Positions 6,468 to 11,996 of a stretch of DNA of 11,996 nt are shown piece by piece. Position 1 is the first letter of the stretch. Each line of letters begins with the position of its first letter. Origin of the DNA: JAKAFX01 sp043196285 (GTDB lineage: Archaea > Thermoplasmatota > Thermoplasmata > Thermoplasmatales > Thermoplasmataceae). Location of the stretch: assembly GCA_043196285.1 (NCBI GenBank), contig JBBYJL010000037.1:1-11996 (forward strand). The letters are read 5' to 3'. The notes below the pieces were generated by a model that searched no databases, was not told the origin of the DNA, and saw nothing but the letters and a program-made list of their open reading frames with translations. The position numbers and the translations under genes were made by a program.

Positions 6468-6862
6468 AGGACTTTGATGATACCATGGTGGTGAGCCATT
6501 TCCTGAGGGGGGGAGCTGTCCTCAGCCTTACATTCATAGCAGCGGGAGTGATCCTTCTCTTTGTAAGGAATGGAGGAGACGGATATACCCTCGCACAGAT
6601 AACAAGCTATTCATATTCCCAGCTATACAACATAGACTCTAAGAGCATGCCTCTTTCAATGATATTGCCCGGTATATTTGACCTGGATGGCATTTACTTC
6701 ATTGCTTTAGGATTGTGGCTCCTCATATTCACGAGCGTCAGTGTGGTTGTAGTCAGACTGGTCTGGTTTTCGCAGCAGAAGGATATCAAGTTTGTCATAA
6801 TGACTCTAATCGTTCTCTTCAACCTGTTTTTCGCAATGATAGTTATTCCCACAATCATTTGA
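6464..6862 (+). CDS. DUF1634 membrane protein, partner of the exporter
   Basis: This is a small membrane protein with three hydrophobic helices at about 15-34, 77-102 and 109-131. It fits the DUF1634 pattern: an N-terminal FLRGGAVLSL, then the family block IALGLWLLIFT followed by VRLVWFSQQKDIKFVIMTLIVL. DUF1634 genes are regularly found next to TauE/SafE exporters and are thought to act as an accessory subunit. The biochemical role is unknown. The start overlaps the tauE stop in ATGA, and GGGGTTGA lies 6 bases upstream as a Shine-Dalgarno site, so translation is coupled. Confidence 0.85.
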   Translation: MKDFDDTMVVSHFLRGGAVLSLTFIAAGVILLFVRNGGDGYTLAQITSYSYSQLYNIDSKSMPLSMILPGIFDLDGIYFIALGLWLLIFTSVSVVVVRLVWFSQQKDIKFVIMTLIVLFNLFFAMIVIPTII

Positions 6863-6864
6863 TT

Positions 6865-6884
6865 CTACAGAATGTAGCGATTTT
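6865..6884 (+). terminator. Possible weak terminator after DUF1634
   Basis: A hairpin CTACA-GAA-TGTAG begins two bases after the stop codon and is followed by CGATTTT. The stem is only 5 bases and the T run 4 bases, so this is a weak candidate. Confidence 0.25.
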
Positions 6885-6969
6885 GGAAATCAGGAACTAA
6901 TGCTGGCAAACCTTAATGCTTAAAATTGCGCAAAAATCGATCTATAGAATTAGCAGAAAAATACAGTAA

Positions 6970-6980
6970 ATCTTTATTAT
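6970..6980 (+). promoter_or_regulatory. TATA-like box for the GltD-like gene
   Basis: ATCTTTATTAT, centred near 6976, predicts a transcript start around 7002. That is 8 bases before the ATG at 7010, fitting a nearly leaderless mRNA with no Shine-Dalgarno site. Confidence 0.5.
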
Positions 6981-7009
6981 TGTTGTAGGGATACTTCAAA
7001 TGCGGCATT

Positions 7010-8452
7010 ATGCTAAACTTCGAGAGAGTGAAGATACAGTTCGAAAAACCGGAGGATAGAAAAAAATCTTTTTTGCTGGAACCAGCGAAGGAGTACACCG
7101 ATGATGAAGGCGTCGCTGAGGCAAGCAGATGCCTAGGCTGCAACATATGCACTCAGGCATGCCCCGCAAGTCTTGATATAGGTGGCTATATCAAGAGCAC
7201 TGCTGTAGGTGATCCTGCCGAAACTGTTAGGATTGTGTTTGAGAATCTGCCGTTTCCCGCCATAATCGGAAGGGTCTGCACACATTTCTGTGAGGACATA
7301 TGCGTTCTCTATGATACTGGCGGTCCCATTGCGATAAGGCACCTCAAGAGGTTTGCAGCCGACAAGTTTGATGACTATGGAAAGATTCTTTCACTTCCAA
7401 AGAGAAACTTCGTAGACAAAAAGATCGCAGTCATAGGAGGTGGACCATCGGGTCTTGCTCTTGCGTATTACCTTTCGATTCAGGGGCTGAAGGTCACTAT
7501 TTATGAAGCTCTTCCGCAGCTGGGAGGTTTCATGCTCGTAGGAATTCCAAGGTACAGGCTTCCTCAGGAGGTCCTATACAAGGAGATTGGATTCATAATA
7601 TCCCAGGGTGTAGAGGTTCATACCGGCACTAAGGTAGGCGTTGACATACAGTTTAGTGATATCATGAACAACTACGATGCAGTATATATGTCAATAGGCA
7701 ACCACATGCCAAGGATGACAGGAACTCCCGGAAGCAATGCCGGTAATATACTTCATGCAACTGAATTCCTCAGGAGGGTTGCCCTCGGAGAGAAGATTGA
7801 CGTAGGAAAGACTGTGGTTGTGGTTGGAGGAGGTTTTACCGCCAATGATTCAGCCAGGACTTCACTCAGGCTGGGTGCTGAGAATGTCTATATAATGTAC
7901 AGGAGAAGGGAGGTAGACAGGCCAGGATATCCTTCAATGAACGCGGATGAGGAAATGGAGGAAACCGTTGAAGAAGGGGTGAAGTACATGTGGGAGGTAA
8001 CTCCATTCGAATATACTTCAGAAAATGGGAAGGTTTCTGGCGTGAAATACTGGCATAATGAGATGGTTATTGAAGGAGGTGGCAGAGCGAAGCCTATCCC
8101 AATCAAGGACAAGGTGGAATTTCTCCAGTGTGACACAATCATAGAGGCTACGGGACAGGAATCGGACTTCTCTTTTCTCGGGGATGAATATCTGAGGAAG
8201 TTGAGGCTCACTCCACAGGGTCAGGTCATAGTGGACCGGAATGGAATGACCTCTATTCCCAAGCTGTTCAGCGGGGGAGATTCAACAAACATAAACAGAG
8301 ACCTGATATCGGCTGTCAGGGATGCTGATACTGCTGTCCTGGGTATACTTGAATACCTTAACCTCATGGACAGGATCAGTGATGACAAATGGCTCCCCAT
8401 CCTCGACAGGTGGAAGAAGTACTCTCCTTCAGCAGGCAAGAAAATGGGATAA
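7010..8452 (+). CDS. GltD-like FAD/Fe-S NAD(P)H oxidoreductase
   Basis: This belongs to the family of the glutamate synthase small subunit (GltD) and related Fe-S flavoproteins. They pass electrons between NAD(P)H, FAD and iron-sulfur clusters. The N-terminal cluster domain has CLGCNICTQACP (C41, C44, C47, C51) and GRVCTHFCEDIC (C90, C94, C98), the seven-Cys pattern of a two-[4Fe-4S] domain. A first Rossmann motif, VIGGGPSGLALAYYL (141-155), binds FAD. A second, VVVVGGGFTANDSARTSLRLG (269-289) with MYRRRE after it, fits NADPH binding. SGGD (421-424) near the C-terminus contacts FAD. The length of 480 residues is typical of GltD. No large subunit (GltB) is nearby, so it may serve a GltB encoded elsewhere or another partner, such as an NfnB-like role. 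Product naming as glutamate synthase is therefore tentative. It converges on serS, leaving 3 bases between the stops. Confidence 0.88.
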   Translation: MLNFERVKIQFEKPEDRKKSFLLEPAKEYTDDEGVAEASRCLGCNICTQACPASLDIGGYIKSTAVGDPAETVRIVFENLPFPAIIGRVCTHFCEDICVLYDTGGPIAIRHLKRFAADKFDDYGKILSLPKRNFVDKKIAVIGGGPSGLALAYYLSIQGLKVTIYEALPQLGGFMLVGIPRYRLPQEVLYKEIGFIISQGVEVHTGTKVGVDIQFSDIMNNYDAVYMSIGNHMPRMTGTPGSNAGNILHATEFLRRVALGEKIDVGKTVVVVGGGFTANDSARTSLRLGAENVYIMYRRREVDRPGYPSMNADEEMEETVEEGVKYMWEVTPFEYTSENGKVSGVKYWHNEMVIEGGGRAKPIPIKDKVEFLQCDTIIEATGQESDFSFLGDEYLRKLRLTPQGQVIVDRNGMTSIPKLFSGGDSTNINRDLISAVRDADTAVLGILEYLNLMDRISDDKWLPILDRWKKYSPSAGKKMG

Positions 8453-8455
8453 CAT

Positions 8456-9784
8456 TCATCTGGAGATGGTGTCGAATCCTGTGTATGGTATAAGTGCATC
8501 AGGTATCCGGATCTCTGTTCCTTCCCTATTCTGGAAATTTTCCATTATGGCTACCAGAATTCTCGTTGTTGCAAGGGCTGTGCTGTTAAGTGTATGAACG
8601 AACCTGTGCCCCTCGGCAGTCCTGTACCTGATGTTGAGGGACCTGGCCTGGTAATCGGTATTGTTAGAGGCTGAGACTACCTCCCTGAATCTCCCCTGCG
8701 ACGGGAACCATACCTCTATATCATACTTCTTGGAATTGAGCACGCTCAGTTCACCTGAGCAGAAGTTTATGACCCTGTAGGAAAGACCAAGCGACTGGAT
8801 GAGTTCCTCCGAATTCCTCAGCAATTCCTCGTGGAAGTCCTTCGACATCCCAGGCTCACAGAATATGAACTGTTCCACCTTGTTGAAATTGTGTACCCTG
8901 AAAATACCCTTTGTATCCTTTCCATGGGCGCCTGCCTCCTTCCTGAAGCAGGGGGAAAAGCCAGCAATCCGGAGGGGAAGGTCCTCGGGGGAGAGAATCT
9001 CTCCTGAGATCATGGCCGCAATTGGATGCTCGCTCGTTGAAATGAGGTAAAGGTCCTCTCCTTCAATCTTGTATAGGGATTCTCTGAATGTTTCCATGTC
9101 CGTGGCTCTTGACATGCTTTCGTAATTCATCATCAGTGGAGGCTCAACAATTGAAAAGCCCCTGTCAGAAAGGAAGTCGACTCCATAGTTGATCAGCGCA
9201 AGTTCAAGTTTGAACAGCCTACCCTTGAGATAGTAGAATCGTGAACCTGCTATTCTTCCAGCTGTTTCAAGATCAACGAGACCAAGCTTTTCCTGGAGGT
9301 CGACGTGACTGATGGGCCTGTAATCTATCTCCTTGAACTTCCCTTCACCGTTTGTGGATTTCAGGAAAGTCTCCACATCTTCTCTGTAGACATTAGCATT
9401 ACCGATGAATTTCAGAAACGGGTTATTTTCATCACCCCTGCAAATAGGAACTGTTTCATCAATGATGTTCGGAATCTGTTTCAATATCTGATCTCTTTCT
9501 GTTTCTACTGATATAAGTTCTGACTCACGGCTATTGATCAGAACGTTTGTTTTTGAAACCTCTTCCTTGATTGACGTAACCTCCTTTCCATCCTTTACAA
9601 GCCTGGAAATTTTCATGGATAGTTCGTTCTTTTCATGCTTCAGGTCGTTTACCTCTTTCAGCATCTCCCTCCACTTCCGATCCAGGACGAAAAATTTATC
9701 GACAAGGTCTCTGCCAAACCCTCTGGCCTCGCATGAAGAATAGAAAATTTCTGGTTTCTCCCTCAGGAGTTTTACGTCTATCAT
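8456..9784 (-). CDS. serS: Seryl-tRNA synthetase
   Basis: This cytoplasmic enzyme charges tRNA-Ser with serine. It is a class II synthetase of the common type, not the rare methanogen form. Residues about 25-105 are Lys/Glu-rich and form the tRNA-binding coiled-coil arm. The catalytic core has TSEHP (250-254, serine pocket), motif 2 FRKEAGAHGKDTKG (280-293, Arg281) and EVWFPSQGRFREVVSASN (357-374). Motif 3 is LNSTALATTRILVAIMENFQ (399-418, Arg408). The motif 3 form with ATTR resembles eukaryotic and archaeal enzymes more than the bacterial LNGSGLAVGR. At 442 residues the length is normal. ATG 9784 has no Shine-Dalgarno site, and a TATA-like box 29 bases upstream suggests a leaderless mRNA. 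It sits downstream of a small membrane-protein gene on the same strand and is convergent with the GltD-like gene. Confidence 0.97.
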   Translation of the reverse strand: MIDVKLLREKPEIFYSSCEARGFGRDLVDKFFVLDRKWREMLKEVNDLKHEKNELSMKISRLVKDGKEVTSIKEEVSKTNVLINSRESELISVETERDQILKQIPNIIDETVPICRGDENNPFLKFIGNANVYREDVETFLKSTNGEGKFKEIDYRPISHVDLQEKLGLVDLETAGRIAGSRFYYLKGRLFKLELALINYGVDFLSDRGFSIVEPPLMMNYESMSRATDMETFRESLYKIEGEDLYLISTSEHPIAAMISGEILSPEDLPLRIAGFSPCFRKEAGAHGKDTKGIFRVHNFNKVEQFIFCEPGMSKDFHEELLRNSEELIQSLGLSYRVINFCSGELSVLNSKKYDIEVWFPSQGRFREVVSASNNTDYQARSLNIRYRTAEGHRFVHTLNSTALATTRILVAIMENFQNREGTEIRIPDALIPYTGFDTISR

Positions 9785-9806
9785 TGCAGGAAGATAAAAT
9801 AGGTTG

Positions 9807-9818
9807 ATATTAAATTAT
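9807..9818 (-). promoter_or_regulatory. serS: TATA-like box for serS
   Basis: On the minus strand this reads ATAATTTAATAT, centred near 9813 and 29 bases before ATG 9784. It occupies the 41-base gap after the upstream membrane-protein gene, so serS probably has its own leaderless promoter. Confidence 0.5.
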
Positions 9819-9825
9819 AGAAATA

Positions 9826-10491
9826 TTAGATGCTTGAATAAGGTATGCCCGTGTCATCTTCGCTGTCAACCTCGTTCCCGCGGTATTCGCTGAGACCTCT
9901 GGTTGTTCTTGTTACAGTGGGATTATTCCTGCTCGCCCTGAAACTGTTAATTTCAGAGTTCCTGTTGAGCGACTGCACCATGGTGACCTCGTGCGACTTC
10001 ATGTAGCTGACGCTCCCCCCTACGTAGCTGAATGTGAGAAGTTCTATCATGGCACCTGGAACAAGCACTGCGAAAGTCTTGATTACACCGTAGCTTGTGT
10101 ACATGTCTGTGAGCAGATTGGATGCCGCAATGAGTTTTGACGACGATATGGTCAGTACTCCCTGTGAGAAATAAGTAGAAGCAAATGCCAGTGGTCCCGA
10201 CTTGAATGGAAGGAGGGCAAATGTGACCAGTAGTATCGCAGAAATTGTAACCATTGATGATATTATTCCCTTGGTCCCATCGCCGGATCGCCTGCCAGAT
10301 ACATATCCCGCAACACCGGGACCCAGGATCGGTATCCACCAGAGCAGGAATGTCAGGATTAGAGAGAAGTATATTCCTTTGGTTTGTGAATAAAGTAGGG
10401 CGTTTTTCAAGCTGTCCTGTTGCTGATATTTGCGATACGATTTACGCGTTGCCTTTTCGGTGAATCTGTTTGTGGTGGTAAATCTATCCAT
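9826..10491 (-). CDS. Small membrane protein of unknown function
   Basis: I do not recognise this 221-residue protein. A basic N-terminus (1-38, many Arg, Lys, Thr and Gln) precedes a hydrophobic helix (40-64) holding WWIPILGPGVAGYVSG, then a GRRSGDGTKG loop and a second helix (75-96). After a Ser/Ala/Leu-rich segment (97-135) comes a third helix (137-160). A hydrophilic tail of about 55 residues (165-221) is rich in Ser, Asn, Arg and Glu and looks disordered. The P-x-x-G-P-G-x-x-A-G-Y-x-x-G pattern in helix 1 resembles small DUF5518-like archaeal membrane proteins, but that is a weak resemblance. An overlapping 128-codon frame (9953-10339) is a shadow. The gene has its own TATA-like box and lies between apgM and serS on the same strand. 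Confidence 0.75.
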   Translation of the reverse strand: MDRFTTTNRFTEKATRKSYRKYQQQDSLKNALLYSQTKGIYFSLILTFLLWWIPILGPGVAGYVSGRRSGDGTKGIISSMVTISAILLVTFALLPFKSGPLAFASTYFSQGVLTISSSKLIAASNLLTDMYTSYGVIKTFAVLVPGAMIELLTFSYVGGSVSYMKSHEVTMVQSLNRNSEINSFRASRNNPTVTRTTRGLSEYRGNEVDSEDDTGIPYSSI

Positions 10492-10518
10492 GTTAGTCCG
10501 ACAATATTAAGCTAAATC

Positions 10519-10531
10519 AATATTTAAACTT
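10519..10531 (-). promoter_or_regulatory. TATA-like box for the small membrane protein gene
   Basis: The minus strand reads AGTTTAAATATTG, centred near 10526, predicting a transcript start near 10500. That is about 9 bases before ATG 10491. It lies in the 71-base gap after apgM. Confidence 0.5.
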
Positions 10532-10562
10532 ATCTTAAAAAGTAAGGGAAAAATGAATATTA

Positions 10563-11777
10563 TCATGCACCATATTTTTCAGCTCTGTCAGACAGCCCCA
10601 AGAGGACATTCATAAGGTCTGAACTTCTTATCTTAAGGCTTCCCCGAGACGCGGTCACCTCGTCGTAGCGTGTAACACCGTCTGTTCGCATTCCTGCTGT
10701 GGCGATAACCAGTGGCACAGGGTCTCCTGAATGTTCCTTCAATGCACAGGGTGTGCTGTGATCCCCGGTTACAGCCACAAGAATCTCGTCCAGTTTAGGT
10801 ATGATCTGTGCAAACGCCCTGTCTGACCATTCAATTACCTTCCTCTTCAGGTCTGGATTTCCGTCATGGCCTGCCACGTCTGGAGCCTTTATGTTAACAA
10901 GGACAAAATCCCTGGTTTCCAGTGCCTGCAGGGCAGTTCTGATCTTTCCGGCGTAATCTGTATTCACTGTTCCGGTTGCGCCTGGATATTTTATGACATC
11001 CATTCCAGCGAGGTCACATATCCCTGCTATCATTGGTATTCCGACAACGCAACCAGCCTTCATTGAATATTTTTCCTCGAATTTCTCAAGAGATGGAGCC
11101 TTTCCAGCACCTCTCAGCAGAATTTCGTTCGCAGGCAGATCTCCTCTTGCTGCTCGATGTGTGTTGAACTGGTGTGTGTCCAGGATTTTCCTCACCTCTG
11201 ACAGATAGTGGTTCAGAACCTCTGCAGTGTGATCTGCATCAGGATCAAGCGGTGTTATCTTCTGGGGTGGTTTCCCGGTTTGGTGTGGATCAGAATCAGA
11301 AATTCTGTCAGAGAGATTATCGCCACTCATCACCAAGGCGGCGCGATGTTCCACTCCAGGCATAACAGAAAATTTAACCCCGTCAAGTTCCATGGAAACC
11401 GCTTCACAGAGTTCCAGGGTAGATTCACTTATCCTGCCAGCCCTCCTGTCCTGAATAACACCGTTTTTGTCACGATAAGCAAAATTGGCCCTGAAGGCGA
11501 TGTCTCCTGCCCTAACTTTCATTCCGAGTCCCATTGCCTCAAATGGTCCTCTTCCGGTGTAAACTTCCTCCGGATTATAACCAAGAATTGAAAGATGTGA
11601 AGTATCTGAACCCGGTCTGATTCCTTCCCTGATTGGAAACATCAAGCCGTTGATTCCGTGGCTTGCAAGATAGTTCAGGTTTGGCCTGTAAGCAGCCTGC
11701 AGACCGGTACTACCATTCAGTGACTGATTTGGCCTGTCCCCAAGACCATCCATGATTATGAGTAATATTTTCTTCAT
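10563..11777 (-). CDS. apgM: Archaeal cofactor-independent phosphoglycerate mutase
   Basis: This cytoplasmic enzyme of glycolysis and gluconeogenesis interconverts 3- and 2-phosphoglycerate without 2,3-bisphosphoglycerate. It belongs to the alkaline phosphatase superfamily and is the archaeal ApgM form, about 400 residues long. Metal and catalytic residues are visible: D10 in MDGLGDRP, the nucleophile S57 in PGSDTSHLSILGY, D300 and H304 in KAPDVAGHDG, D339 and H340 in TGDHSTPC, and H349 in KEHSGDPVPL. The insert domain includes VEHRAALVM and SDSDPHQTG (160-168). The start at ATG 11777 lies 26 bases from a TATA-like box, giving a leaderless mRNA. The small membrane protein gene follows on the same strand after 71 bases, with its own promoter signal. 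Confidence 0.96.
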   Translation of the reverse strand: MKKILLIIMDGLGDRPNQSLNGSTGLQAAYRPNLNYLASHGINGLMFPIREGIRPGSDTSHLSILGYNPEEVYTGRGPFEAMGLGMKVRAGDIAFRANFAYRDKNGVIQDRRAGRISESTLELCEAVSMELDGVKFSVMPGVEHRAALVMSGDNLSDRISDSDPHQTGKPPQKITPLDPDADHTAEVLNHYLSEVRKILDTHQFNTHRAARGDLPANEILLRGAGKAPSLEKFEEKYSMKAGCVVGIPMIAGICDLAGMDVIKYPGATGTVNTDYAGKIRTALQALETRDFVLVNIKAPDVAGHDGNPDLKRKVIEWSDRAFAQIIPKLDEILVAVTGDHSTPCALKEHSGDPVPLVIATAGMRTDGVTRYDEVTASRGSLKIRSSDLMNVLLGLSDRAEKYGA

Positions 11778-11798
11778 GGCGGTTTATGGAACGAAAGG

Positions 11799-11806
11799 AA
11801 TAAAAG
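11799..11806 (-). promoter_or_regulatory. apgM: TATA-like box for apgM
   Basis: The minus strand reads CTTTTATT, centred near 11803 and 26 bases before ATG 11777. This is ideal spacing for a leaderless archaeal transcript. Confidence 0.6.
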
Positions 11807-11966
11807 TTTAGCTTTCATCAGTATTATTTCAGATCCGCAGTCTTTTCTGGATTGCTTTCATGACATCAGGTCACTGGCAAAAGCGACAATAGAAGCATCG
11901 TTCTTCAACTATGCGGTATTTTCAAAAACAAAACAATAAACGTAAAATTTGTTGTCAAAAAAGATC

Positions 11967-11996
11967 ATGGCTGGAGAATGGTATGCAATAGATTCG
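11967..11996 (+). CDS. Possible start of a + strand gene, cut by the window edge
   Basis: ATG at 11967 opens a frame that reads MAGEWYAIDS and runs off the window. AT-rich sequence 20-35 bases upstream (AATAAACGTAAAATTT) could be a TATA box for a leaderless transcript, divergent from apgM. Ten codons are too few to assign a family. The 189 bases between this ATG and apgM otherwise show no gene. Confidence 0.4.
   Translation, partial: MAGEWYAIDS

Noticed and set aside
6926..6948. Palindromes TTGCGCAA and TCTATAGA upstream of the GltD-like gene
   Set aside because: Isolated 8-base palindromes in AT-rich sequence, without repetition or good placement relative to the promoter.
8527..8586. Unusual seryl-tRNA synthetase motif 3 (NSTALATTR instead of NGSGLAVGR)
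   Set aside because: Eukaryotic and archaeal enzymes carry similar NxT...ATTR forms, so this is a lineage variant rather than an anomaly.
9953..10339. 128-codon minus-strand frame inside the small membrane protein gene
   Set aside because: It overlaps a longer hydrophobic protein with sensible membrane topology. The alternative is rich in Cys, His and Arg, as out-of-frame translations often are.
11861..11873. Dyad TGAC-ATCAG-GTCA upstream of apgM
   Set aside because: Four-base arms with a 5-base spacer are common by chance, and the site lies well upstream of the apgM TATA-like box with no repeat elsewhere.

Overview
The window looks like the chromosome of an acidophilic, moderately thermophilic archaeon of the Thermoplasmatales type (Thermoplasma, Ferroplasma or Cuniculiplasma relatives). 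The lineage is inferred. It rests on AGG/AGA- and ATA-rich coding, AT-rich TATA-like boxes about 22-31 bases from start codons (leaderless style), Shine-Dalgarno sites mainly before internal operon genes, an archaeal-type phosphoglycerate mutase, a PdxS with a central insertion known from archaea, and a Rieske/cytochrome b pair without cytochrome c1. No mobile element, CRISPR array, rRNA or tRNA was seen.

Left part (1-3492, + strand): a gene-free AT-rich stretch of about 390 bases, then a respiratory operon. It holds a Tat-signal Rieske iron-sulfur protein, a 12-helix-class long cytochrome b, and, overlapping the cytochrome b stop by 8 bases, a diverged crotonase-fold protein that has lost one of the two usual catalytic glutamates. 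The third gene is the most unusual item here.

Middle (3477-5236, - strand): pdxS (pyridoxal 5'-phosphate synthase lyase subunit), followed by a DUF92 membrane protein related to the phytyl/prenyl-phosphate kinase VTE6. The DUF92 frame continues about 50 family-like residues upstream of its first ATG with no ATG, GTG or TTG, so its real start is unresolved. Its 3' end overlaps the crotonase-like gene by 16 bases, tail to tail.

Then (5246-6862, + strand) a regulatory-looking intergenic region with three short dyads precedes a TauE/SafE anion exporter and its usual DUF1634 partner, translationally coupled by a 4-base ATGA overlap. At 7010-8452 there is a GltD-like FAD/Fe-S oxidoreductase with no glutamate synthase large subunit nearby. 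It converges on serS with a gap of only 3 bases.

Right part (8456-11777, - strand): apgM, a small unrecognised membrane protein with a hydrophilic tail, and serS, each with its own TATA-like box. The last 30 bases appear to hold the first ten codons of another + strand gene.

Together these are mostly housekeeping genes (central carbon, cofactor, translation), a respiratory bc-type module and an anion-export pair. The best candidates for something undescribed are the crotonase-like third gene of the bc operon, the missing start of the DUF92 gene, and the tandem dyads at the tauE promoter.
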